Part shown: one piece after another, positions 25,159-34,261 of the stretch | Position numbering within the stretch: position 1 is the first letter of the stretch | Layout: each line of letters opens with the position of its first letter | Assembly: GCF_024171605.1 (NCBI RefSeq) | Contig: NZ_JALKAA010000002.1 | Location: 496,001 to 560,000, forward strand | Direction of reading: 5' to 3' | Length of the DNA: 64,000 nt | Source of the DNA: Pontibacter sp. HSC-36F09 | GTDB lineage: Bacteria > Bacteroidota > Bacteroidia > Cytophagales > Hymenobacteraceae | The notes under the pieces: model-generated | The model's database searches: none | What the model was told of the DNA's origin: nothing | The model's input: only the letters and a program-made list of their open reading frames with translations | Made by a program: the position numbers and the translations under genes

Positions 25159-26154
25159 ATGTATAATACTCCCTACCACACGACAGACCTAAGCCAAAGC
25201 AGCTTCCTTGTGACAGGCGGAGCGGGCTTCATCGGTTCTAATATCGTCGAATACCTACTCAAATACGATGCAGGGAAGGTGCGTGTACTTGATAACTTCT
25301 CGACCGGTTCTAGAGCAAATATTGAAGAGTTCAAAAACAATCCGGCCTTTGAACTAATAGAAGGCGATATCCGAGATCTTGGAACCTGCAAAAGAGCGCT
25401 GGAAGGTATAGATTATGTATCGCATCAAGCTGCACTAGGCTCAGTGCCCCGCTCCATCAATGATCCTATTACGAGTAACGAAGTAAATGTAAGCGGTTTT
25501 CTAAACATGCTGGTAGCGGCAAGAGATGCACGAGTAAAGAACTTTATCTATGCGGCAAGCTCCAGTACATACGGCGATCATCCAGGTCTACCAAAGATAG
25601 AGGACAATATTGGGAATCCACTTTCTCCTTATGCTGTGACTAAGTTTGTAAATGAACTGTACGCCAGTGTCTTCTCCAGAACCTACGATTTCCATACCAT
25701 AGGCTTGCGCTACTTCAATGTGTTCGGACCGAAGCAGAATCCGAAAGGACCATATGCAGCAGTGATTCCACTCTTCATCGAGGCAGCAATTGAAAACAAA
25801 CAGCCTTATATTAATGGGGACGGAGAGACGAGTCGTGACTTTACTTTTGTTGAAAATGCGGTACAAGCAAACATCAAAGCCTTGCTGACTGAAGATATAG
25901 ACAAGCATGAGGTGGTGAATATTGCATATGGTGAACGGACTACCCTGAACCAGTTATGGCAAAGAATAACTAAAACCGCAGGTATCGAACTAACACCAGA
26001 GTATCGGGAAGAGCGAAAAGGTGATGTGCGTCACAGTCTGGCAGACATCAGCAAGGCAAACCAACTAATAGGCTACAATCCTGGATTTTCTGTTGCAGAA
26101 GGTTTAGATATAGCTTTCAACTGGTATAAGCAAAACAGCATTGTAGTGCAGTAA
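25159..26154 (+). CDS. tviC: SDR epimerase, UDP-N-acetylhexosamine 4-epimerase type
   Basis: A 331-residue extended short-chain dehydrogenase. It has VTGGAGFIGSNIVEYLL (about 18-34), HQAALGSVPRSINDP with the serine typical of WbpP/TviC epimerases, SSSTYGDHPGLP, and the catalytic YAVTK in SPYAVTKFVNELYAS. The family interconverts UDP-GlcNAc/UDP-GalNAc or their uronic acids at C4. Its position right after the TviB-like dehydrogenase supports synthesis of UDP-N-acetylgalactosaminuronate. An R1 hairpin directly follows the stop codon. Confidence 0.9.
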   Translation: MYNTPYHTTDLSQSSFLVTGGAGFIGSNIVEYLLKYDAGKVRVLDNFSTGSRANIEEFKNNPAFELIEGDIRDLGTCKRALEGIDYVSHQAALGSVPRSINDPITSNEVNVSGFLNMLVAARDARVKNFIYAASSSTYGDHPGLPKIEDNIGNPLSPYAVTKFVNELYASVFSRTYDFHTIGLRYFNVFGPKQNPKGPYAAVIPLFIEAAIENKQPYINGDGETSRDFTFVENAVQANIKALLTEDIDKHEVVNIAYGERTTLNQLWQRITKTAGIELTPEYREERKGDVRHSLADISKANQLIGYNPGFSVAEGLDIAFNWYKQNSIVVQ

Positions 26155-26155
26155 T

Positions 26156-26191
26156 TCCCCTTCTTAGACAAGGCGGGGTTAGGGGTGGTTG
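26156..26191. repeat. R1 REP hairpin
   Basis: CCCCTTCTTAGACAAGGCGGGG stem-loop (shown in part: CCCC at 26157-26160, GGGG tail at 26174-26184) and tail TAGGGGTGGTTGAAC. It lies between tviC and rmlB at the boundary where base composition jumps. Confidence 0.6.
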
Positions 26192-26221
26192 AACAAACTA
26201 CCATGAGACAAATTTAAGCAT

Positions 26222-27271
26222 ATGAACCTACTGATCACAGGCGGTGCGGGCTTCATCGGCTCGCACGTGGTGCGGCTTTTCGTGGAGTCCTACCCCCACT
26301 ACCGCGTCTTCAACCTCGACGCCCTGACCTACGCGGGCAACCTGCAGAACCTGGCCGACGTGGAGTCGCGGGAGAACTACACCTTCCTGAAAGGCGACAT
26401 CACCGACGCTTCGTACCTGGAGCAGATTTTCGCTGAGCACAAGTTCGGCGCCGTCGTCCATTTGGCGGCCGAGTCGCACGTGGACCGCTCCATCGCCGGG
26501 CCCATGGCCTTCGTCGAGACCAACGTCATCGGCACGGTCAACCTGCTGGAGGCCTGCCGCCGCGCCTGGGCCGGCGACTACGCGGGCAAGCTCTTCTACC
26601 ACGTCTCCACCGACGAGGTGTACGGCTCGCTGGGCGCTGAGGGCCTGTTTACGGAAGAGACACCGTATGACCCGCGCTCGCCCTACTCGGCCTCCAAGGC
26701 GGCCTCGGACCACTTCGTCAGGGCCTGGTTCCACACCTACGGCCTGCCGGTCAAGCTCAGCAACTGCTCCAACAACTACGGCCCCAACCACTTCCCCGAG
26801 AAGCTGATCCCGCTGGCGATCCACAACATCAAGAGCGGGAAGCCGGTGCCCGTGTATGGCAAAGGCGAGAACGTGCGCGACTGGCTCTACGTCAAGGACC
26901 ACGCCCGGGCGATCGACGCCATCTTCCACCGCGGCCAGGTGGGGGAGACCTACAACGTGGGCGGGGTGAACGAGTGGCGCAACATCGACTTGATCGAGCT
27001 GCTCTGTGACGTGATGGACGAGAGGCTGGGCCGCGAGCCGGGCGATTCACGGAAGCTGATCACCTTCGTCAAGGACCGCGCCGGCCACGACGCCCGCTAC
27101 GCTATCGACTCCTCCAAGCTGATGGAGGAGCTGGGCTGGAGACCGTCGGTGACCTTCGAGGAGGGCCTGCGCCTGACCGTGGACTGGTACCTGGAGAACG
27201 AGGCCTGGCTGGAGGAGGTGACAAGCGGTCACTACCAGCAGTATTACGCGCAGCAGTACGGGGAGAGATAG
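26222..27271 (+). CDS. rmlB: dTDP-glucose 4,6-dehydratase
   Basis: A 349-residue enzyme with TGGAGFIGSHVVRLF (5-19), the family motif HLAAESHVDRSI, STDEVYGSLG and catalytic YSASK (Y155, K159). It converts dTDP-glucose to dTDP-4-keto-6-deoxyglucose, the second step of dTDP-rhamnose synthesis. It begins a rmlB-rmlC-rmlA block that is far richer in G and C than its neighbours (a sample line is 70 percent) and uses mostly C- or G-ending codons. The block looks like a separate cassette. Long opposite-strand open frames over it are shadows caused by this composition. Confidence 0.96.
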   Translation: MNLLITGGAGFIGSHVVRLFVESYPHYRVFNLDALTYAGNLQNLADVESRENYTFLKGDITDASYLEQIFAEHKFGAVVHLAAESHVDRSIAGPMAFVETNVIGTVNLLEACRRAWAGDYAGKLFYHVSTDEVYGSLGAEGLFTEETPYDPRSPYSASKAASDHFVRAWFHTYGLPVKLSNCSNNYGPNHFPEKLIPLAIHNIKSGKPVPVYGKGENVRDWLYVKDHARAIDAIFHRGQVGETYNVGGVNEWRNIDLIELLCDVMDERLGREPGDSRKLITFVKDRAGHDARYAIDSSKLMEELGWRPSVTFEEGLRLTVDWYLENEAWLEEVTSGHYQQYYAQQYGER

Positions 27272-27286
27272 GTGAGGAGACGAGAC

Positions 27287-27838
27287 ATGAAAATTATAGA
27301 GACATTCCTGGGGGACTGCCTGCTGCTGGAGCCGGCCGTCTTCGCAGACGAGCGGGGCCACTTCTTTGAAAGCTTCAACGAAAGCCGGTTCAACAGCTTG
27401 TTGGGAAAAGAGGTGCGCTTTGTGCAGGACAACCAATCACACTCCACCCGCGGCGTGCTGCGCGGGCTGCACTTCCAGCGCGGGGCGCACGCGCAGGCCA
27501 AGCTGGTGCGGGTGCTGCGGGGCGAGGTGCTCGACGTGGCCGTGGACCTGCGGCCGGATTCGCCCGCTTTCGGGGAGCACTTCTCGGTGGTGCTCAGCGC
27601 CGAAAACAAATTGCAGCTCTTCATCCCGCGCGGCTTCGCCCACGGCTTCGCGGTGCTCAGCCGGGAGGCCGAGTTCTTCTACAAGTGCGACAACTACTAC
27701 CACAGGGAGTCGGAGGGGAGCATCCTCTACAGCGACCCGGAGCTGGGCATCGACTGGGGGATCGACCCGGCCGGGTTGATCGTGTCCGCAAAGGACAGGG
27801 AGAGCGGGACATTCGCTGAGTTCAGACATAGCCTCTGA
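27287..27838 (+). CDS. rmlC: dTDP-4-dehydrorhamnose 3,5-epimerase
   Basis: A 183-residue cupin. The ATG at 27287 is chosen over a GTG 15 bases upstream, as [16 protein letters not shown] is the normal family start. It shows [20 protein letters not shown] (catalytic histidine and the RGLH motif), [15 protein letters not shown], and [13 protein letters not shown] with the downstream tyrosine-rich [10 protein letters not shown]. It epimerises C3 and C5 of dTDP-4-keto-6-deoxyglucose. It shares the high GC of rmlB and follows it by 15 bases. Confidence 0.95.
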   Translation: MKIIETFLGDCLLLEPAVFADERGHFFESFNESRFNSLLGKEVRFVQDNQSHSTRGVLRGLHFQRGAHAQAKLVRVLRGEVLDVAVDLRPDSPAFGEHFSVVLSAENKLQLFIPRGFAHGFAVLSREAEFFYKCDNYYHRESEGSILYSDPELGIDWGIDPAGLIVSAKDRESGTFAEFRHSL

Positions 27839-27950
27839 TGCCCGCTCAGGCGGGGCGAGCAGCCCTTGCCGGGGATTTTATTACCTTTGTCCGGGCGGAA
27901 CTCGTATAGACCCCGCCCGAGCATCAAACACAAAAACTGACGGAAGACAA

Positions 27951-28820
27951 ATGAAAGGCATTATCCTGGCCGGGGGCTCCGGCACCCGCCTGCACCCCCT
28001 GACGCTGGCCGTGAGCAAGCAGCTCATGCCCGTCTACGACAAGCCCATGATCTACTACCCGCTCTCCACGCTGATGCTGGCGGGGATAAGAGAAATATTG
28101 ATCATTTCCACGCCGCACGACCTGCCAATGTTTGAGCGCCTCTTGGGGGACGGAAGTCGCATCGGCTGCCGCTTCAGCTACGCTGTGCAGGAGGTGCCCA
28201 ACGGGCTGGCGCAGGCCTTCGTGCTCGGGGAGGAGTTCATCGGGCGGGACAAGGTGGCGCTGGTGCTGGGCGACAACATCTTCTACGGCGCCGGCATGAG
28301 CCAGCTGCTGCAGGCCAACGCCGACCCTGACGGCGGGGTGGTGTACGCCTACCATGTGCAGGACCCGGAGCGCTACGGCGTGGTCGAGTTCGACGAGCAG
28401 GGCAGGGCCGTCTCCATCGAGGAGAAGCCGCGAGAGCCCAAGAGCCAATACGCCGTGCCGGGCCTCTACTTCTACGACAATGACGTGGTCGGGATCGCCA
28501 AGCGCCTGGCGCCCAGCCCGCGGGGCGAGTACGAGATCACGGACGTCAACCGCGAGTACCTGCGGCGGGGCAGGCTGAAGGTCGGGGTGCTGAACCGCGG
28601 CACGGCCTGGCTCGACACGGGCACGGTCCAGTCGCTGATGCAGGCGGCCACGTTTGTGCAGGTGATCGAGGAGCGGCAGGGCCTCAAGATCGGCTGCATC
28701 GAGGAGGTGGCCTGGCGCATGGGCTTCATCTCGGACGAGCAGCTCAGAGAGGCCGCAGAGTCCCTCCGCAAAAGCGGATATGGTGAGTATTTGCTGAGGT
28801 TGCTAAAAGAGAAGTTTTAA
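27951..28820 (+). CDS. rmlA: Glucose-1-phosphate thymidylyltransferase
   Basis: A 289-residue enzyme with the nucleotide-binding motif [13 protein letters not shown] (6-18), [26 protein letters not shown] and FEEKP-like [12 protein letters not shown]. It makes dTDP-glucose from glucose 1-phosphate and dTTP, the first step of the rhamnose pathway. A TAccTTTG box at 27882-27889 in the 112-base gap after rmlC may give it a promoter of its own. GC-rich up to its last 60 bases, where the composition turns to that of the AT-rich block downstream. No rmlD is present in this window. Confidence 0.96.
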   Translation: MKGIILAGGSGTRLHPLTLAVSKQLMPVYDKPMIYYPLSTLMLAGIREILIISTPHDLPMFERLLGDGSRIGCRFSYAVQEVPNGLAQAFVLGEEFIGRDKVALVLGDNIFYGAGMSQLLQANADPDGGVVYAYHVQDPERYGVVEFDEQGRAVSIEEKPREPKSQYAVPGLYFYDNDVVGIAKRLAPSPRGEYEITDVNREYLRRGRLKVGVLNRGTAWLDTGTVQSLMQAATFVQVIEERQGLKIGCIEEVAWRMGFISDEQLREAAESLRKSGYGEYLLRLLKEKF

Positions 28821-28836
28821 ATATATTTACGATAGT

Positions 28837-29895
28837 ATGAAAGTTCTGGTAACAGGAAGTGCTGGCTTTATTGGCTTTCACTTAGTTAATAGATTGTTGG
28901 AGAGAGGAGATGAGGTTGTTGGGTATGATAATATAAATGATTATTACGAAGTCCGTCTCAAATACGGAAGATTAGAGGAAGCCGGAATTGCTAAGGAGAA
29001 GATCGAAGTAGGATCATTAATACAAAGCAGCAAATTCAAGAATTACAGGTTTGTAAAAGAGGACGTTGTTAATAAAGAGTATTTGCATAGTCTGTTCAAA
29101 TCAGAAAAGTTTGACGCTGTTATTAATCTGGCTGCACAAGCTGGCGTAAGATATTCATTGGAAAACCCCGATGAGTATATATCTTCAAATGTTCAAGGTT
29201 TTTTGAATGTACTGGAGGCGTGCCGACATTATCCAGTGAAACATCTGGTATATGCTTCATCAAGTTCCGTATATGGAACGAATACAAAAGTTCCTTTTTC
29301 GACTAATGATCAAATAGATCATCCTATCTCTCTGTATGCGGCTTCAAAAAAATCTAATGAGCTAATGGCGCATACCTATAGCCACTTATTTAACATTCCT
29401 ACAACTGGGATACGTTTTTTTACCGTTTATGGACCCTGGGGTAGACCAGATATGGCCTTATTTTTATTTACAAAAAAAATAATTGAAAGGGAGGCTATAC
29501 AGGTATTTAATAACGGGGAGATGAAGCGCGACTTTACCTATATAGACGATATAATCGAAGGTGTGCAAAGGGTCGTAGATAAGCCAGCAAAGGCTGATGG
29601 CTATAATAATGTAAGCAGTAAAGAAAAAGGACTTGATTCTAAGGCTCCTTATAGGATATATAATATAGGGAATTCCTCACCTGTGTTGTTGACTGATTTT
29701 ATTGACGCGCTTGAAGAATCAATAGGTATAAAAGCTAAAAAAGAGTATTTACCTTTGCAACCCGGTGATGTATTGATAACATGGGCTGATGTAGATGATT
29801 TAATAAAGGATTTTGAATATCAACCCAATACCGAATTAAGACAAGGGATTAATAACTTCGTGAAATGGTATAAATGGTTTTATAATATAGCATAA
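28837..29895 (+). CDS. NAD-dependent epimerase, UDP-glucuronate 4-epimerase-like
   Basis: A 352-residue extended SDR with MKVLVTGSAGFIGFHLVNRLL at the start (written in part: TGSAGFIGFH, 6-15), GYDNINDYYEVRLKYGRL, LAAQAGVRYSLENPDEY, SSSSVYGTNTKVPF, YAASKKSNE and TGIRFFTVYGPWGRPDMA. The DNINDYYD/GVRYS/YGPWGRPDMA set is that of CapI/WbnF enzymes that convert UDP-glucuronate to UDP-galacturonate. The UDP-glucose dehydrogenase at 47540-48892 would provide the substrate. It is the first gene of the AT-rich part of the locus, 16 bases after rmlA. Confidence 0.9.
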   Translation: MKVLVTGSAGFIGFHLVNRLLERGDEVVGYDNINDYYEVRLKYGRLEEAGIAKEKIEVGSLIQSSKFKNYRFVKEDVVNKEYLHSLFKSEKFDAVINLAAQAGVRYSLENPDEYISSNVQGFLNVLEACRHYPVKHLVYASSSSVYGTNTKVPFSTNDQIDHPISLYAASKKSNELMAHTYSHLFNIPTTGIRFFTVYGPWGRPDMALFLFTKKIIEREAIQVFNNGEMKRDFTYIDDIIEGVQRVVDKPAKADGYNNVSSKEKGLDSKAPYRIYNIGNSSPVLLTDFIDALEESIGIKAKKEYLPLQPGDVLITWADVDDLIKDFEYQPNTELRQGINNFVKWYKWFYNIA

Positions 29896-29911
29896 TTTTA
29901 AGAACTACGTA

Positions 29912-30913
29912 ATGGCTGAGCTTAAAAATAAAAAAGTATTAGTAACAGGAGCTGATGGATTTATTGGTAGCCATCTGGTAGAACGCTTAGTGGATGAGGG
30001 CTGTCAGGTAAGAGCATTTACATACTATAATTCATTTAATAGTTGGGGCTGGCTTGATAACTTCCCGAAGGAGAAGCTCTCACAGATAGAAATTTTCTCA
30101 GGAGATATCAGAGACCCTAATGGTGTCCGTACTGCCATGAAGGATATCGAAGTTGTTTTTCACTTAGCAGCACTGATTGCCATACCCTTTAGCTATCATT
30201 CCCCGGATAGCTACATTGATACAAATGTCAAAGGTACTCTAAATATCGTGCAGGCTGCGAAGGATCTAGGGATTGAGCGAGTTCTTGTAACTTCTACTTC
30301 AGAAGTATATGGTACTGCCCAGTATATCCCAATCGATGAAAAGCATCCAAGGCAACCGCAGTCGCCCTATTCAGCGTCTAAAATAGGTGCAGACTGTATT
30401 GCCGACTCCTTTTACAGAAGCTTTAACTTGCCACTAACGATCGTACGGCCCTTCAATACCTATGGACCGCGTCAATCAGCCAGAGCTGTTATCCCTACTA
30501 TTATCACACAGTTGCTGCAAGGCAAGACTGAGATCAAATTAGGTGATTTGACACCTACACGCGATTTGCTTTTTGTGAAAGATACAGCCAATGGCTTTGT
30601 AGAAATTGCAAAGTCAGAAAGCTTAATAGGGGAAGACTGTAATATTGCTACGGAGTCTGAAATAACTGTCGGGGATCTTGCTCAAAGTCTTATCAATCAA
30701 ATAAATCCTGATGCCAGAATTATTCAGGATGATGTTCGATTGAGGCCTGAGAAAAGCGAGGTATTCCGTTTGTATGGTGCCAATGGCAAAATTAAGAGCC
30801 ACACGAATTGGGAGATGCAATATACCTTGGAAGAGGGCCTTGCAGAAACAATCGAATGGTTCAAAAACAAAGAAAATCTGCGCCAATACAAAGCTGATAT
30901 TTATAACATCTAG
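29912..30913 (+). CDS. legB: NAD-dependent 4,6-dehydratase LegB
   Basis: A 333-residue SDR with KVLVTGADGFIGSHLVERL (8-26), FTYYNSFNSWGWLD (a family-specific stretch), HLAALIAIPFSYHSPDSY, STSEVYGTAQYIPI, catalytic YSASK (Y153, K157) and RPFNTYGPRQSARAVIPT. These features fit LegB, which converts a nucleotide-linked GlcNAc to its 4-keto-6-deoxy form in legionaminic acid synthesis. It is followed by an aminotransferase, a sialate synthase-like enzyme and a hydrolysing 2-epimerase, which fixes the pathway better than its own sequence does. Confidence 0.9.
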   Translation: MAELKNKKVLVTGADGFIGSHLVERLVDEGCQVRAFTYYNSFNSWGWLDNFPKEKLSQIEIFSGDIRDPNGVRTAMKDIEVVFHLAALIAIPFSYHSPDSYIDTNVKGTLNIVQAAKDLGIERVLVTSTSEVYGTAQYIPIDEKHPRQPQSPYSASKIGADCIADSFYRSFNLPLTIVRPFNTYGPRQSARAVIPTIITQLLQGKTEIKLGDLTPTRDLLFVKDTANGFVEIAKSESLIGEDCNIATESEITVGDLAQSLINQINPDARIIQDDVRLRPEKSEVFRLYGANGKIKSHTNWEMQYTLEEGLAETIEWFKNKENLRQYKADIYNI

Positions 30914-30952
30914 CCAGCCAATACAAAGGTAATCATTATAAAACAGATCTAT

Positions 30953-32113
30953 ATGGAGCAGCCTTCTAAGTATGGGCACATCGTAGAGTATATAAAATCT
31001 CAATTTTCGAACCAGGACTTCATACCACTACATGAGCCAAGGTTCATTGGGAATGAGAAGAAGTATGTTGCTGATGCCATTGATTCAAATTTCGTGTCTT
31101 CTGTTGGTGCCTATGTGAACCGCTTTGAAAAGATGATGCAAGATATCACTGGAGCGAAGTATGCTATTGCTACTGTAAATGGGACTGCTGCCTTACACAT
31201 GGCACTCATAGTAGCGGGAGTAAAGCAAGGAGAAGAGGTGCTTTCTCAAGACTTGACTTTTATAGCCACTGCAAACGCCATTAGCTATATAGGAGCTATA
31301 CCTGTGTTTCTGGATATAGATAGAAAGACACTGGGCTTATCAGCCGAGAAACTGGAAAACTTTTTACAGCAACATGGGAAACAAGTAGATGGGGTAACTA
31401 TTAACAGTAGAACAGGAAACAGGATTGCTGCTTGTGTGCCCATGCATACTTTTGGATTCCCATGCGAAATAGAGCGAATAGCGGAGATTTGTGCTAAGTG
31501 GAATATCCCTTTGGTGGAAGATGCTGCAGAATCTCTGGGCAGCTATTATAGAGGCAAGCATACAGGTAACTTCGGTTTGTTGGGTACTTTCAGTTTTAAT
31601 GGTAATAAAACGGTGACTTGTGGCGGCGGCGGTGCCATTGTAACCAATGATGAAAGTATAGCTAAACTTGCTAAGCACTTGACTACACAAGCGAAAATGC
31701 CACATGCCTGGGAGTTTAACCACGATCATATTGGTTATAATTATCGCATGCCAAATCTGAATGCAGCATTGGCTTGCGCTCAATTGGAGCAGTTAGCGAC
31801 TTTCGTAGAAAATAAGCGTGAGTTGGCTGTACAGTATAAGCGCTTTTTTGATGATGTAGAAGGAATAGAATTTATGACGGAAGAATCGGATGCAAAAGCA
31901 AACTACTGGTTGAATGCCCTTTTACTAAAAGACAAAGAAGAGCGTGATTCCTTTTTAGCTGAAGTCAATAGTAACGGCGTGATGGCCCGCCCAGTATGGA
32001 CATTGATGCACAAGCTGCCAATGTTCCAGGATTGCCTGCATGATGATTTATCTGTTAGTAAGTGGGTTGAGGAAAGGTTAGTTAATATTCCAAGTAGCGT
32101 TAGGATTTCTTAA
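30953..32113 (+). CDS. legC: PLP-dependent aminotransferase LegC
   Basis: A 386-residue enzyme of the DegT/DnrJ/EryC1/StrS family. The pyridoxal phosphate lysine is K219 in SFNGNKTVTCGGGG, and LVEDAAESLGSYYRGKHTGNFG, HDHIGYNYRMPNLNAA are typical. It should add the C4 amino group to the product of LegB. It starts 39 bases after legB. A second member of the family, at 50335-51468, is assigned to the bacillosamine route; the two differ in composition and neighbours. Confidence 0.9.
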   Translation: MEQPSKYGHIVEYIKSQFSNQDFIPLHEPRFIGNEKKYVADAIDSNFVSSVGAYVNRFEKMMQDITGAKYAIATVNGTAALHMALIVAGVKQGEEVLSQDLTFIATANAISYIGAIPVFLDIDRKTLGLSAEKLENFLQQHGKQVDGVTINSRTGNRIAACVPMHTFGFPCEIERIAEICAKWNIPLVEDAAESLGSYYRGKHTGNFGLLGTFSFNGNKTVTCGGGGAIVTNDESIAKLAKHLTTQAKMPHAWEFNHDHIGYNYRMPNLNAALACAQLEQLATFVENKRELAVQYKRFFDDVEGIEFMTEESDAKANYWLNALLLKDKEERDSFLAEVNSNGVMARPVWTLMHKLPMFQDCLHDDLSVSKWVEERLVNIPSSVRIS

Positions 32114-32125
32114 GAAATAAAATCA

Positions 32126-33151
32126 ATGAATAAAACTATCATTATAGCGGAAGCAGGAGTCAATCATAATGGCGATTTAGCCTTAGCTAAAAAACTTATT
32201 GATGTTGCTGCTGATGCAGGAGTTGATTACGTAAAGTTTCAAACTTTTAAAGCTGATAAGCTTGTGAGCAAATCAGCTAAACAGGCAGAGTATCAAAAAA
32301 AGAATCTGGGGAATAATACCGAAGACTCTCAGTATGCAATGTTAAAGAAGCTGGAACTTTCTGAAGACATGCATAATGAATTGCTTGCTTATTCTAAGCA
32401 AAAAGGAATTAAATTCTTATCAACAGGCTTTGATGAAGAAAGTGTTGATTACCTGGAAAGCTTGGGTATAGATCTTTTCAAGATTCCTTCAGGAGAGATT
32501 ACTAATTACCCGTATTTAAAGCATATCGCCCCAAAAGGAAAGCCTATTGTCGTTTCAACTGGTATGGCTACTTTAGGCGAGATCGAGGACGCTCTAAATG
32601 TATTAAAAGAAGGAGGAGCATCGCTGGATAAAATAACAGTTTTGCATTGTAACACTGATTACCCGACTAGGTATGAGGATGTAAATTTGAATGCTATGCT
32701 AACTATACAGCAAGCTTTTAAAATCGAAGTTGGGTACTCTGATCATACATTAGGTATTGAAGTGCCAATTGCCGCAGTAGCCTTAGGAGCAAGCGTTATA
32801 GAGAAACATTTCACACTTGATCGTAATCTACCAGGACCTGATCACAAAGCATCTTTGGAGCCACATGAATTGAAGGAAATGGTTTTTGCTATCAGGAACA
32901 TTGAAAAGGCGATGAGTGGTAATGGTCGCAAAGAACCTACTGAATCCGAATTGCTGAACAAGGGGGTAGCCCGTAAGAGTATCCACCTTAAACAATCAGT
33001 CGCTGCTGGCGAGCTGTTAAACATCTCTAACTTAGAAATGAAAAGGCCTGGTGATGGAATATCACCAATGGACTTGCCTAAAGTAATAGGTCGCAAACTG
33101 AATTCGGATATGGAGGCCGGGAATAAATTAGAATGGAAGCATCTGCTTTAA
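32126..33151 (+). CDS. legI: N,N'-diacetyllegionaminate synthase (NeuB/LegI)
   Basis: A 341-residue enzyme. Residues 1-270 form the NeuB TIM barrel: IIAEAGVNHNGDLALAKKLI, DYVKFQTFKADKLVS, FKIPSGEITNYPYL, VVSTGMATLGEIE, LHCNTDYPTRYEDVNL, GYSDHTLGIEVP and IEKHFTLDRNLPGPDH. Residues about 283-341 form the C-terminal SAF (antifreeze-like) domain with SIHLKQSVAAGELL and MKRPGDGI. It condenses a 6-deoxy-diacetamido mannose with phosphoenolpyruvate to give the nine-carbon acid. Its last 19 bases overlap the next gene. Confidence 0.94.
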   Translation: MNKTIIIAEAGVNHNGDLALAKKLIDVAADAGVDYVKFQTFKADKLVSKSAKQAEYQKKNLGNNTEDSQYAMLKKLELSEDMHNELLAYSKQKGIKFLSTGFDEESVDYLESLGIDLFKIPSGEITNYPYLKHIAPKGKPIVVSTGMATLGEIEDALNVLKEGGASLDKITVLHCNTDYPTRYEDVNLNAMLTIQQAFKIEVGYSDHTLGIEVPIAAVALGASVIEKHFTLDRNLPGPDHKASLEPHELKEMVFAIRNIEKAMSGNGRKEPTESELLNKGVARKSIHLKQSVAAGELLNISNLEMKRPGDGISPMDLPKVIGRKLNSDMEAGNKLEWKHLL

Positions 33152-34257
33152 CGCGCATAGGGGTTCTTACAAGTTCTCGTGCAGACTATGGCATCTATAA
33201 GCCATTGCTTAAGGCTTTAAAGGAAGACCCTAGCTTTGAATTAAACATAATTGCTTTTGGTACGCACTTATCTCCTTATCATGGCTATACAGTAGATAAT
33301 ATCATTACAGACGGTTACGAAGTAAAGTATAAAGTCAATTCTTTGTTAATCAACGATGATAAGAATGCCATTTCTACTGCTTGTGCTTTAACTTCTCTTA
33401 AGTTCGCTGATTTCTGGGAACAACATGCACTTGATTTCGATCTGGTTTTTTGCTTAGGAGATCGGTTTGAAATGTTTGGTGCAGTTGCGGCAGGTATACC
33501 CTACCAGATAAAGTTTGCTCACCTACATGGTGGTGAAACTACACTAGGAGCGATAGATAATATCTATAGGCACGCAATTACCCTTGCTTCTACACTACAC
33601 TTTGTTTCTCAAGAAGAATTTGCAACTAGAGTTTCTGAAGTTAAGGGCGACCATGATAACATATTTGTGACGGGAGCATTAAGCTTGGACAATCTGAAGG
33701 ATATTCAGTTCCTTAGTAAAAAAGAATTTGAGGATAAGTGGCATATTGACCTGGATATTCCTACAGTTTTAGTAACTGTTCACCCAGAAACTGTTGCCCC
33801 AGAGTTGAACAGTCAGCACCTGTATGAAACCTTAGAAGCTTTGCGTTTCATAGCAAAAGAGTATCAGGTGGTCATAACGATGCCAAATGCGGATACTAAT
33901 GGAAACGTCTTCCGTGAAGGATTTGTAAGCCTTAAGACCGAACTAGGAAACAAGCTGTATCTAATAGAGAATTTTGGCACACAGAACTATTTTACCTGTA
34001 TGCTATATTCTAAACTCTTAGTGGGAAATACTTCAAGTGGTATCATTGAGGCGGCTTCATTTAATAAGTATGTTCTGAATCTTGGAGATAGGCAAAAGGG
34101 CCGGGCAACAGGAAATAATGTTATTCATGTGCCGTTTATTGCAAATAAGATTAAGGAGGCATTTAATCGCGCTAAGCTTCTCGGAGATTATCAGGATGAT
34201 AACCCCTATTTTAAAGATGGGGCTGCTCAAAATATAATTGCTGTTATAAAGAAATAA
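33133..34257 (+). CDS. legG: Hydrolysing nucleotide-sugar 2-epimerase (NeuC/LegG)
   Basis: A 374-residue GT-B-fold enzyme with IGVLTSSRADYGIYKPLL (8-25), FCLGDRFEMFGAV, HLHGGETTLGAIDNIYRHAIT, VTVHPETVAPE and VGNTSSGIIEA. These are the motifs of the hydrolysing UDP-GlcNAc 2-epimerase family. In the legionaminic route LegG releases the nucleotide while inverting C2 to give the manno sugar used by LegI. The presence of a NeuC-type enzyme argues for legionaminic and against pseudaminic acid, which uses PseG. The start overlaps legI by 19 bases, so the two are probably translated together. Confidence 0.93.
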   Translation: MEASALTRIGVLTSSRADYGIYKPLLKALKEDPSFELNIIAFGTHLSPYHGYTVDNIITDGYEVKYKVNSLLINDDKNAISTACALTSLKFADFWEQHALDFDLVFCLGDRFEMFGAVAAGIPYQIKFAHLHGGETTLGAIDNIYRHAITLASTLHFVSQEEFATRVSEVKGDHDNIFVTGALSLDNLKDIQFLSKKEFEDKWHIDLDIPTVLVTVHPETVAPELNSQHLYETLEALRFIAKEYQVVITMPNADTNGNVFREGFVSLKTELGNKLYLIENFGTQNYFTCMLYSKLLVGNTSSGIIEAASFNKYVLNLGDRQKGRATGNNVIHVPFIANKIKEAFNRAKLLGDYQDDNPYFKDGAAQNIIAVIKK

Positions 34258-34261
34258 AACT

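Noticed and set aside
26228-26929. A 233-codon minus-strand open frame opposite rmlB, and similar ones opposite rmlC and rmlA
   Set aside because: High GC removes stop codons on the other strand; rmlB, rmlC and rmlA carry all family motifs.
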